64,000 nucleotides of DNA from CAVSRC01 sp963730325. Lineage in GTDB: Bacteria; Pseudomonadota; Alphaproteobacteria; Rhizobiales; Kaistiaceae. Every line of letters begins with the position of its first letter. Position 1 is the stretch's first letter. The translations under genes and the position numbers were made by a program. Where the stretch lies: positions 124,001-188,000 of the forward strand of contig CAVSRC010000008.1 of assembly GCA_963730325.1 (NCBI GenBank). The letters run 5' to 3'. Of the stretch, positions 24,680 to 32,339 are shown one piece after another. Below the pieces are notes generated by a model. It was given only the letters and a program-made list of their open reading frames with translations, made no database searches and was not told the DNA's origin.

Positions 24680-25150
24680 TCAGCTGCCGGATTCGGCCGT
24701 GCTCTCGAGGTCGTGCTCGGGCTTGGCCGCCGTCGCCCAGGCGGCACCGAGATCGGCCAAACGGCCTTCGATGACCTCGACGTCGAGCTGCACCGCACCG
24801 CCGCCGGCGAAAACGAGCGTCACTTTTCCGGCAGGGGTATCGGCCGTTTCGAACGAGACCGCAAGCAGTTCCACCACGGCGTCGGGGCGGTCGCGGTCGA
24901 TATGCGACGAGCGGACGGCATGGACGCGGTCGAAGGAGAGGACCGAGCGGCGGCGTTCAAAGGCCTTGCGCTTGCCGTCGGCCGCCTTTTCCCAGATGAA
25001 GCGGTTCATGGCGACGGCGAAACGGCCTTCCTGCGGCAGGTAGACCATGTCGCCGACCTTGAACACGGCATCCTGGACATGGGCCGAGATGACGGCGAGG
25101 TCCTCCTCGTCGAAGGCGCAGAGTTTCAGGGGGGTGGCGATGTCTGACAT
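24680..25150 (-). CDS. DUF2948 family protein
   Basis: 156 residues with PLKLCAFDEEDLAVISAHVQDAV at the start and RFAVAMNRFIWE in the middle, the pattern of DUF2948, which in alphaproteobacteria is regularly encoded next to hisD and murA. No function is known. The predicted protein is soluble and acidic at its end. Confidence 0.87.
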   Translation of the reverse strand: MSDIATPLKLCAFDEEDLAVISAHVQDAVFKVGDMVYLPQEGRFAVAMNRFIWEKAADGKRKAFERRRSVLSFDRVHAVRSSHIDRDRPDAVVELLAVSFETADTPAGKVTLVFAGGGAVQLDVEVIEGRLADLGAAWATAAKPEHDLESTAESGS

Positions 25151-25217
25151 GGATCGGGGCCGGGTTGCTGTCTGTCACAGGTAATGCGTGGCCCGCCGCG
25201 GCGCAACCGCCCGGATT

Positions 25218-26504
25218 TCAGCCGCTCAGCCGCTCGATCTCCGCTCCGCAGGCGCCGAGCTTGTCCTCGATGCGCTCGAAGCCGCGGTCGAGATGGTAGA
25301 CGCGGTTGACCACGGTCTCGCCCTCGGCGCCGAGGCCGGCAATGACCAGCGAAACCGAGGCGCGCAAGTCGGTCGCCATCACCTGGGCGCCGGTCAGGCG
25401 CGGAACGCCGGTGACGGTGGCGACCTGCCCGTCGAGGTGAATGTCCGCCCCGAGGCGGGCAAGCTCCTGAACGTGCATGAAGCGGTTCTCGAAAATGGTC
25501 TCGCGGATCTGCGAGGTGCCGTCGGCGCGGCTGACCAGGGCCATCAGCTGGGCCTGCAGGTCGGTGGGGAAGCCCGGGAAGGGCGCGGTGGTCACCGCGA
25601 CCGGCGCCAGGCCGTGGCCGTTGCGGCGGATGCGGATGCCCTGATTGGTCGCCGTCACCTCCGCACCGATCTCGGCAAGAAGATCGAGCGGCTTCTCGAG
25701 CAGCGCCCGGCTGGCGCCTTCGAGCAGAACGTCGCCACCGGTCATCGCCACGGCAAAGGCGTAGGTGCCGGTCTCGATGCGGTCGGGCATGACGGCATGG
25801 CGGGCGCCGGTCAACCGATCGACGCCCTGGACGCGGATGGTCGGCGTGCCGGCGCCGGCGATCTTGGCGCCCATGGCGGTGAGGCACTGGGCGAGATCGA
25901 CAATCTCGGGCTCGCGGGCGGCGTTTTCGATGACGGTCTCGCCCTTGGCCAATGCGGCGGCCATCAGGGTGACATGGGTGGCGCCGACGGTGATCTTGGG
26001 GAAGGCGACGCGCGCGCCGGTCAGGCCCTTGCGTGCCCGGGCGACGACATAGCCGCCGTCGATATCGATGTCGGCGCCGAGCGCCTGCAGGGCATCGATG
26101 AAAAGGTCGACCGGCCGGGTGCCGATGGCGCAGCCGCCGGGCAGCGAGACGCGTGCCTCGCCCATGCGCGCCAGCAGCGGGCCGATCACCCAGAAGCTCG
26201 CCCGCATGCGCGAGACGAGGTCGTAGGGCGCAACGGTATCGACGATCTGGTGCGCCGAGAGCTGCAGGGTCTCGCCCTGGCCGTTCTGGCCGGGGCGCTT
26301 GCCCTGCACCATGCAATCGACGCCGTGGTTGCCGAGGATGCGCTTGAGCATGTTGACGTCGGCGAGGCGCGGAACGTTTTCCAGCGTCAGCGTCTGGTCG
26401 GTCAGCAGGCTGGCGATCATCAGGGGAAGAGCCGCATTCTTGGCGCCGGAAATGGCGATCGAGCCGTTAAGGCGATTGCCGCCGACGATGCGAATGCGAT
26501 CCAT
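25218..26504 (-). CDS. murA: UDP-N-acetylglucosamine 1-carboxyvinyltransferase
   Basis: 428 residues; first committed step of peptidoglycan synthesis, transferring enolpyruvate from PEP. Key features: GNRLNGSIAISGAKNAALP with the PEP-binding Lys, RASFWVIGPLLAR, and the catalytic cysteine in LPGGCAIGTRPVD, which is the fosfomycin-sensitive form. ATG start. It follows a small conserved gene by 85 bases and precedes DUF2948. Confidence 0.96.
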   Translation of the reverse strand: MDRIRIVGGNRLNGSIAISGAKNAALPLMIASLLTDQTLTLENVPRLADVNMLKRILGNHGVDCMVQGKRPGQNGQGETLQLSAHQIVDTVAPYDLVSRMRASFWVIGPLLARMGEARVSLPGGCAIGTRPVDLFIDALQALGADIDIDGGYVVARARKGLTGARVAFPKITVGATHVTLMAAALAKGETVIENAAREPEIVDLAQCLTAMGAKIAGAGTPTIRVQGVDRLTGARHAVMPDRIETGTYAFAVAMTGGDVLLEGASRALLEKPLDLLAEIGAEVTATNQGIRIRRNGHGLAPVAVTTAPFPGFPTDLQAQLMALVSRADGTSQIRETIFENRFMHVQELARLGADIHLDGQVATVTGVPRLTGAQVMATDLRASVSLVIAGLGAEGETVVNRVYHLDRGFERIEDKLGACGAEIERLSG

Positions 26505-26589
26505 AGGCCGCCCCCCAAATGGAAGAATCAGACAGCCGCCGCCGCTTCCGGCTCCGGCCAAGGGGGTCTATCGGACGAATGCGGCTGAC

Positions 26590-26781
26590 TCAAGGTCGGT
26601 GGCGGGGCGCGGCTGATTTGCCAGTCGAATCAGCCGGTTCTGGCAAGCTTTCGTCATTCGGGCCATCCCCCCGGACGGCACGGGCGGCGGCCTTGCGCCG
26701 GCGCAGATTGGCGCGCAGCGCCTCGGCGAGGCGCTCGTCCCGCGTCCTGGGCTTGCCGTCGGAGGGTTTGCGGCCGGTCAT
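26590..26781 (-). CDS. Small basic protein upstream of murA
   Basis: 63 residues. The N-terminal half carries RTRDERLAEALRANLRRRKAAAR, a strongly basic helix pattern seen in small conserved proteins encoded near murA in rhizobia. The C-terminal half is polar and probably disordered. No function is known. The coding call rests on position, an ATG start and resemblance to that pattern. Confidence 0.6.
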   Translation of the reverse strand: MTGRKPSDGKPRTRDERLAEALRANLRRRKAAARAVRGDGPNDESLPEPADSTGKSAAPRHRP

Positions 26782-26880
26782 GGCGCCTTTTCTAGCCCCG
26801 CGTCACGATTGCCGAAAGCGCTTGGAACGCTTGAACCGCCCCCGCCACTATGGCAGTTAAGCGCCGCGCGAGACGCGCCG

Positions 26881-26955
26881 GCTGCCGTAGCTCAGTGGTA
26901 GAGCACCCCCTTGGTAAGGGGGAGGTCGTAAGTTCAATCCTTACCGGCAGCACCA
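26881..26955 (+). tRNA. tRNA-Thr (GGT)
   Basis: 75-base cloverleaf with encoded CCA. Acceptor GCTGCCG/CGGCAGC, D arm AGCTCAGTGGTAGAGC, anticodon stem CCCCC/GGGGG with loop TTGGTAA, T arm with GTTCAATCC. Confidence 0.95.
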
Positions 26956-27094
26956 GCTTTCCTCTCCCATTATGATCCCGGCTGAGCGGGTTCCGATTCC
27001 GCGCCAGCGGCCGGTGCGGCCGAAAACCAGTGGCATTTTGTAACCAGCAAGTTACTTTTGGTGGCGTGCCAGGACGCTTTGGGAGAGACGCCTG

Positions 27095-28468
27095 ATGAAG
27101 ATCGACGACACGTTGACGCCGCAAGAGCTGCTGCCGGCGATCGAGCGCATGTGGCAGGTATCGGGCGGCAAGATCCTGTCGATCGACGCCACCCTCGACC
27201 GCGCCGCCGGGGCGCCGGTGCATACCGTCGCCGGCCGCTACAGCCCACGCGGCTGGACCGACTGGACACAGGGCTTCGAATTCGGCTCGGCGATCCTGCA
27301 GTTCGACGCCACCGGCGAGCAGCGCTTCCTCGATCTCGGTCTTGCCCGCACGCGCACCGACATGCCGGTGCACGTCACCCATTTCGGCGTCCACGACCAC
27401 GGCTTCAACCAGGTCTCGACCTACGGCAACCTCTTGCGCCTGATGGCGGAGGGGCGCATCCCGCGAGACGAATGGCAGAAGGAATATTGCGAACTCGCCA
27501 TCAAATGCTCGGCGGCGGTGCAGGCGCGGCGCTGGACCGATCTCGGCGACGGAGCCGGCTATATCGCATCCTTCAACGGCCCCCATTCGCTGTTCATCGA
27601 CACCATGCGGACGCTGCGCGTGCTGGCGCTGGGGCACCAGCTTGGCCATGTGATGAAGGGCGAAGGCGATGCCGTCATCCCGCTTCTCGGCCGGCTCGTC
27701 GCACACGCCCGCGCGACGGCGAGCTACAACCTCTTCTGGGGCGAGGGGCGCGACATCTGGGACGAGCGCGGCCGCGCCGCCCATGAGGCGATCTTCAACG
27801 TCGCCAACGGCGCCTTCCGCTGCGTCAACGCCCAGCAGGGCTATACCGGTTATTCCACCTGGATGCGCGGCCTCTCCTGGGCGATGACCGGCTATGCGGA
27901 ACTGCTCGAATTCCTCGACACCGTGGACGATGCGGCGCTGGCGCCTTTTGGCGGCAAGGCGGAGATCGTCGCCCTGTTCGACCGCGCCGCCGCCGCGACA
28001 TGCGATTTCTACATCGCCCACAGCGCCACCGACGGCATTCCCTATTGGGACACCGGCGCGCCGGGGCTGAAGGAGATGGGCGACGTCTATCAACGCCCGT
28101 CGGAGCCTGAGAACGATATCGAGCCGGTCGACAGTTCGGCGGCGGCGATCGGCGCCCAGGGCCTTATCCGCTACGGACGCTGGCTTGAGGCCAATGGCCG
28201 CGACAAGGCGGCGGAGTATGTCCAGGCCGGCCTGACGGTGCTTTCGACCCTGCTCGGCCCGGCCTATCTTTCGAGCGATCCCGACCATCAGGGGCTGGTG
28301 CTGCACAGCCAGTATCACCGCCCCAATGGCTGGGACCACGTTCAGCCCGGCCGGCACAATCCGTCGGGCGAGGCGACCATGTGGGGCGACTACCACATGC
28401 GCGAACTGGCGCTCATCGTGCAGCGGCTGGCCAAGGCCGAACCCTATCCGACGTTCTTCGCAATCTAG
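27095..28468 (+). CDS. Glycoside hydrolase family 88-like unsaturated uronyl hydrolase
   Basis: 457 residues with an (alpha/alpha)6-barrel pattern: HVTHFGVHDHGFNQVSTYG, YTGYSTWMRGLSWAMTGYAEL, IPYWDTGAPG, DSSAAAIGAQGLI and MWGDYHMREL. These match GH88 enzymes, which remove the 4,5-unsaturated uronic acid left by polysaccharide lyases. No signal peptide, so it acts on imported oligosaccharides. It starts 139 bases after tRNA-Thr and is followed at 15 bases by an SDR dehydrogenase. No lyase or transporter for such sugars is adjacent, so the substrate is open. Confidence 0.8.
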   Translation: MKIDDTLTPQELLPAIERMWQVSGGKILSIDATLDRAAGAPVHTVAGRYSPRGWTDWTQGFEFGSAILQFDATGEQRFLDLGLARTRTDMPVHVTHFGVHDHGFNQVSTYGNLLRLMAEGRIPRDEWQKEYCELAIKCSAAVQARRWTDLGDGAGYIASFNGPHSLFIDTMRTLRVLALGHQLGHVMKGEGDAVIPLLGRLVAHARATASYNLFWGEGRDIWDERGRAAHEAIFNVANGAFRCVNAQQGYTGYSTWMRGLSWAMTGYAELLEFLDTVDDAALAPFGGKAEIVALFDRAAAATCDFYIAHSATDGIPYWDTGAPGLKEMGDVYQRPSEPENDIEPVDSSAAAIGAQGLIRYGRWLEANGRDKAAEYVQAGLTVLSTLLGPAYLSSDPDHQGLVLHSQYHRPNGWDHVQPGRHNPSGEATMWGDYHMRELALIVQRLAKAEPYPTFFAI

Positions 28469-28483
28469 GGAGGCGCACGCCCC

Positions 28484-29263
28484 ATGACCGAATCACGGAA
28501 GCGCCGCGTGGCGCTCGTCACCGGCGGGCGACGGGGCATCGGGCTCAGCGTCGCCGAAGCTCTCGCCGCCGACGGCTTCGATGTGGCGATCACCGGCACG
28601 TCGCCCGAGGACGAGGTGTCGCGTGCGGCGCTGGCCGGCCTCACCGCGCACGGCGCCCGCGCCGTCTATGTCGCCGGCCGGGTGGACGACGTGGCGGACC
28701 ATGGCCGCGTCCTCGATGCGGTCGAGGCCGCGCTCGGCCCGGTCGACGTTCTCGTCTCCAATGCCGGCATCGCGCCGCCTGCGCGGCTCGACCTCATGGA
28801 GACCACGCCGGAGAATTTCGACGCCGTCATGGGCGTCAACCTGCGCGGCGCGTTCTTCCTCGCCCAGGCGACGGCCCGGCGGATGCTCGCCGCGGGGGCG
28901 AAGGCGGGCCAGGCGTTGATCTTCGTCTCCTCGTGCTCGGCCGAAATGGTGTCGCTCAACCGGGTCGAGTATTGCGTGTCGAAGGCCGGCCTTGCCATGG
29001 CCGTCGAGGGCTTTGCCGCCCGGCTCGCCGCCGATGGCATCGCCGTCTTCGAGGTGCGTCCGGGGATCATCCGCACCGACATGACCGCCGGTGTCACCGC
29101 GAAATACGATGCGCTGATCGCCGAGGGGCTGGTCCCGGCCAGGCGTTGGGGCGAAGGCGCCGATGTCGCGGCCGCAGTCCGTGCGCTCGCCCGGGCCGAC
29201 ATCGCCTTCTCCACCGGGACGGTCGTCAATGTCGACGGCGGGCTGACGATCGCCCGGCTCTGA
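28484..29263 (+). CDS. Short-chain dehydrogenase/reductase
   Basis: 259 residues, classical SDR. Cofactor motif TGGRRGIG near residue 13, NAG at 93-95, catalytic Ser150, Tyr163 and Lys167 (YCVSK), and the C-terminal VNVDGGL. The nearest annotation would be 3-ketoacyl-ACP reductase-like, but with the GH88 gene 15 bases upstream a sugar or uronate dehydrogenase is more likely. Ribosome site GGAGG precedes the start. Confidence 0.85.
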   Translation: MTESRKRRVALVTGGRRGIGLSVAEALAADGFDVAITGTSPEDEVSRAALAGLTAHGARAVYVAGRVDDVADHGRVLDAVEAALGPVDVLVSNAGIAPPARLDLMETTPENFDAVMGVNLRGAFFLAQATARRMLAAGAKAGQALIFVSSCSAEMVSLNRVEYCVSKAGLAMAVEGFAARLAADGIAVFEVRPGIIRTDMTAGVTAKYDALIAEGLVPARRWGEGADVAAAVRALARADIAFSTGTVVNVDGGLTIARL

Positions 29264-29289
29264 AACGCCCCCGGCGGCGCCCGCATCCC

Positions 29290-29331
29290 AAAAAGGCAGC
29301 GGCCACGTCACCGTGTCAGCGACGTGGCCGC
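29290..29331 (-). terminator. Rho-independent terminator of the cyd operon
   Basis: An 11-bp perfect stem (GCGGCCACGTC/GACGTGGCCGC) lies 27 bases past the cydX stop and is followed on the minus strand by TGCCTTTTT. Confidence 0.8.
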
Positions 29332-29357
29332 CAGGCCCATTTCATCGGGTGAACCGC

Positions 29358-29486
29358 TCAGGAGCCCTTCCCGAGCTCCTCGATTCCCTCGTATCTCCGG
29401 TCGTCCTGCAGCTCAAGCCACATGGCGTTGACGACGGCGAAGATGGCCGCGAGCGGCAGGCCGAGGATCCAGGCGAAATACCACAT
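29358..29486 (-). CDS. cydX: Cytochrome bd oxidase small subunit CydX
   Basis: 42 residues in a space otherwise easily left empty. The protein begins MWYFAWILGLPLAAIFAVVN and continues AMWLEL, the CydX signature: one membrane helix followed by Asn-Ala-Met-Trp-Leu-Glu. In E. coli CydX stabilises the haem site of the CydAB oxidase. It starts 15 bases after cydB and is the last gene before the operon terminator. The C-terminal tail (about 18 residues) is charged. Confidence 0.93.
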   Translation of the reverse strand: MWYFAWILGLPLAAIFAVVNAMWLELQDDRRYEGIEELGKGS

Positions 29487-29501
29487 GAGCTTATCCCTTC
29501 C

Positions 29502-30653
29502 TCAATAGACCACGTCGCTCGAATCGGCGATTTCCTTCTCGGTCACCTTGCCCCACAGCACCTTATAGACCCAGGCGGTGTAGGCGAGGATGATCGGAAC
29601 GAAGATCACCGCACAGACCAGCATGACGAACAGCGTCAGGTGCGAGGACGAGGCGTCCCAGACCGTCAGCGAGCCGGTCGGCTGGACCGACGACGGCAGA
29701 ATGAACGGGAACATGGTGAGGCCGACCGACGAGATGACCCCGATGATCGCCAGGCTTGAGAAGAGCAACGTCGAAACCTCACGCCCGGCCCGCAAGCCGA
29801 TATAGGCCAGCGCCGCGCCGGCAAAGCCGAGGATCGGCGCGACCGCTATCCACGGGCGCAGGCCATAGGCGGCCATCCACGAGCCCTGCCGGGCGACGTC
29901 TGTCAGAAGCGGATTGGACGGGCCATCGGCGGGCACGGCGGAGGTGAACTCATAGGCGCCGATGCCCAGGGCCAGCCACACACCGGCCAGCGCGTAGGTG
30001 ACGATCATCACCAACGCGGCCACCGATCCGATCTTCTGTGCCCGTTCCTGGACCGCGCCCTCGCTCTTGAGGTTCAGCCAGGCGGCGCCGTGCATGACGA
30101 TCATCGACAGGGAGACGATGCCGGCGAGCAGGGCGAAGGGGTTGAGCAGGCCGAAGAAGTTGCCGTCGTAGAAGATCTGCAGATCGTCGGTGAAGCGGAA
30201 GGGCACGCCCTGGAGGACATTGCCCATCGCCACGCCGAAGATCAGCGCCGGCACCGCGCCGCCGACGAACAGGGCCCAGTCCCAGCCGTTGCGCCAGGCG
30301 GCACTGTCGCGCTTGGAGCGGTACTTGAAGCCGACGGGCCGGAGGATGAGCGCGGCCAGGATCGCGAACATGGCCAGGTAGAAGCCCGAGAAGCTGACCG
30401 CATAGAGCGGCGGCCAGGCGGCGAAGATGGCGCCGCCGCCGAGGATGAACCAGACCTGGTTGCCTTCCCAGATCGGGCCGACGGTGTTGATCGCCACGCG
30501 CCGTTCCGCGTCGGTCTTGCCGACGAAGGGAATGAGCGCGCCGACCCCCATGTCGAAGCCGTCGGTCAGGGCGAAGCCGGTGAGAAGCACGCCCAGCAGC
30601 AGCCACCAGATGACCCGCAGGACGTCGAATCCAATCAGTTCGAAGAGGATCAT
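29502..30653 (-). CDS. cydB: Cytochrome bd ubiquinol oxidase subunit II
   Basis: 383 residues, the normal length, with 8-9 hydrophobic helices. Family motifs: GFALTDGFDMGVGAL, NTVGPIWEGNQVWFILGGGA and FSGFYLAM, plus GLTMFPFILPSS and TVWDASSSHLTL toward the end. ATG start, 5 bases after the cydA stop. With CydA it forms the quinol oxidase used at low oxygen. Confidence 0.95.
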   Translation of the reverse strand: MILFELIGFDVLRVIWWLLLGVLLTGFALTDGFDMGVGALIPFVGKTDAERRVAINTVGPIWEGNQVWFILGGGAIFAAWPPLYAVSFSGFYLAMFAILAALILRPVGFKYRSKRDSAAWRNGWDWALFVGGAVPALIFGVAMGNVLQGVPFRFTDDLQIFYDGNFFGLLNPFALLAGIVSLSMIVMHGAAWLNLKSEGAVQERAQKIGSVAALVMIVTYALAGVWLALGIGAYEFTSAVPADGPSNPLLTDVARQGSWMAAYGLRPWIAVAPILGFAGAALAYIGLRAGREVSTLLFSSLAIIGVISSVGLTMFPFILPSSVQPTGSLTVWDASSSHLTLFVMLVCAVIFVPIILAYTAWVYKVLWGKVTEKEIADSSDVVY

Positions 30654-30658
30654 TGTCG

Positions 30659-32242
30659 TTACTCCGCGGGCTGCAGGTTGCTCAGGCGGGCCTGGTGGCT
30701 CTTGATCCAGGCGTCCGTCTCCTCGACGTCCATGTAGGGGCCCTTGCGGATGTATTTGAACATCAGCCCCATCTCGATGACGAACAGGACGGAATAGAAG
30801 ACGACGAAGCCGGTGAGCGTCAGGAGCAGGTCGAAGACCGACAGATGCGATGCCGCCAGTGCCGTCGGCAGGATGCCGTCGACCACCCATGGCTGGCGAC
30901 CGTATTCGGCGACGAACCAGCCGAGTTCGGCCGCGATCCACGGTGTCGGAACGATGATGACCGCAAACCAGAGCGCCGGTCTCGAGAAGCGCATGCCCTT
31001 GAACGACGCCTGGTAGAAGAACCAGGCGAGGATGGCGATGAAGGCGAAGCCGAGCCCGACCATGATGCGGAAGGCCCAGAAGAGCGGCCAAACGGTCGGG
31101 ATCGTGTCGTTCGCCGCCTTGGCGATGTCGGCATCGGTCGCCTGCAACGGATCGGCAACATAGCGATCGAGCAGAAGCGCGAAGCCAAGGTCGGCGGAGT
31201 GATCCTCGAAGGCCGTCTTCACGTCCGGCGTGGTCGCGCCTCTGGCCTCGCGGATCTTGATCAACGCATCATAGGCAATGAGGCCGGAGCGGATGCGCGC
31301 CTCGGCCGTCTGCACCAATTGATCGATGCCGGGTATCGGCGTGGTGAGCGAACGCGTGCCGATCAGGCCCATCACCCATGGAATTCTGACGGCATAATGC
31401 GTTTCGCGCGCCTGCTGATCGGGGATACCGATGAGGGTGAATGAGGCCGGCGCCGGCTGCGTCTCCCACATGCCTTCGATCGCGGCAAGCTTCATCTTCT
31501 GGTTAAGCGTGACGTCATAACCGGATTCGTCGCCGAGCAGGACGACGGACAAGGCCGACGCCAGGCCGAAGCTGGCCGCCACGGTGAGCGAGCGGCGGGC
31601 AAGCTCGATATGCCGGCCCTTGAGCATGTACCAGGCCGAAATGCCGAGCACGAAGACAGAAGCGGTGACATAGCCGGCGGAAACGGTGTGAACGAACTTT
31701 GCCTGCCCAACGGAGTTGAAGAGCACGTCGTAGAACGAGGTCATCTCCATGCGCATGGTGATCGGGTTGAACGCCGCACCGACCGGATTCTGCATCCAGC
31801 CGTTGGCGATCAGGATCCACAGGGCCGAGAAGTTCGACCCGATGGCGACCAGCCAGGCGACGACCAGGTGGGCGCGCTTGGACATCCGGTTCCAGCCGAA
31901 GAAGAAGAGGCCGACGAAGGTCGCTTCGAGGAAGAAGGCCATCAGGCCCTCGATCGCCAGCGGCGCACCGAAGATATCGCCGACGTAGTGGCTGTAGTAG
32001 CTCCAGTTCATGCCGAACTGGAACTCCATGGTGATGCCGGTCGCCACGCCGAGGACGAAGTTGATGCCGAAGAGCGTGCCCCAGAACTTCGTCATCTGCC
32101 GCCAGATGGGCCGATCGGTCGTCACATAGACCGTCTCCATGATCGCGACGATGACGGACAGCCCGAGTGTCAGCGGAACGAAGAGAAAATGATAAAGCGC
32201 CGTCATCGCGAACTGCAGGCGCGACAACTCGACTATGTCCAT
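30659..32242 (-). CDS. cydA: Cytochrome bd ubiquinol oxidase subunit I
   Basis: 527 residues carrying haems b558, b595 and d. The sequence follows E. coli CydA closely (SRLQFAMTALYHFLFVPLTLG with the haem ligand His, MEFQFGMNWSYYSHYVGDIFGAPLA, AKFVHTVSAGYVTASVF with the second His ligand, GWFVAEYGRQPW). The quinol-binding Q loop is the long form (KMKLAAIEGMWETQPAPA and beyond). First structural oxidase gene of the operon, 93 bases after cydC, with an FNR-type box in the gap. Confidence 0.96.
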   Translation of the reverse strand: MDIVELSRLQFAMTALYHFLFVPLTLGLSVIVAIMETVYVTTDRPIWRQMTKFWGTLFGINFVLGVATGITMEFQFGMNWSYYSHYVGDIFGAPLAIEGLMAFFLEATFVGLFFFGWNRMSKRAHLVVAWLVAIGSNFSALWILIANGWMQNPVGAAFNPITMRMEMTSFYDVLFNSVGQAKFVHTVSAGYVTASVFVLGISAWYMLKGRHIELARRSLTVAASFGLASALSVVLLGDESGYDVTLNQKMKLAAIEGMWETQPAPASFTLIGIPDQQARETHYAVRIPWVMGLIGTRSLTTPIPGIDQLVQTAEARIRSGLIAYDALIKIREARGATTPDVKTAFEDHSADLGFALLLDRYVADPLQATDADIAKAANDTIPTVWPLFWAFRIMVGLGFAFIAILAWFFYQASFKGMRFSRPALWFAVIIVPTPWIAAELGWFVAEYGRQPWVVDGILPTALAASHLSVFDLLLTLTGFVVFYSVLFVIEMGLMFKYIRKGPYMDVEETDAWIKSHQARLSNLQPAE

Positions 32243-32325
32243 GGCGACTGCCCCCCTCTTTCGGTCAGCATTAGTGCAGTGGATGCATTAGAACATTCGA
32301 ATATGGTCGCACGCCCAGATCGTAT

Positions 32326-32339
32326 TTGATCTAGGTCAA
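32326..32339. promoter_or_regulatory. FNR/FixK-type box upstream of cydA
   Basis: TTGAT-CTAG-GTCAA matches the TTGAT-N4-ATCAA consensus at 9 of 10 arm positions. Its centre is about 90 bases upstream of the cydA start and the box overlaps the cydC stop codon. It would allow cydABX to be induced at low oxygen independently of cydDC. Confidence 0.65.
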
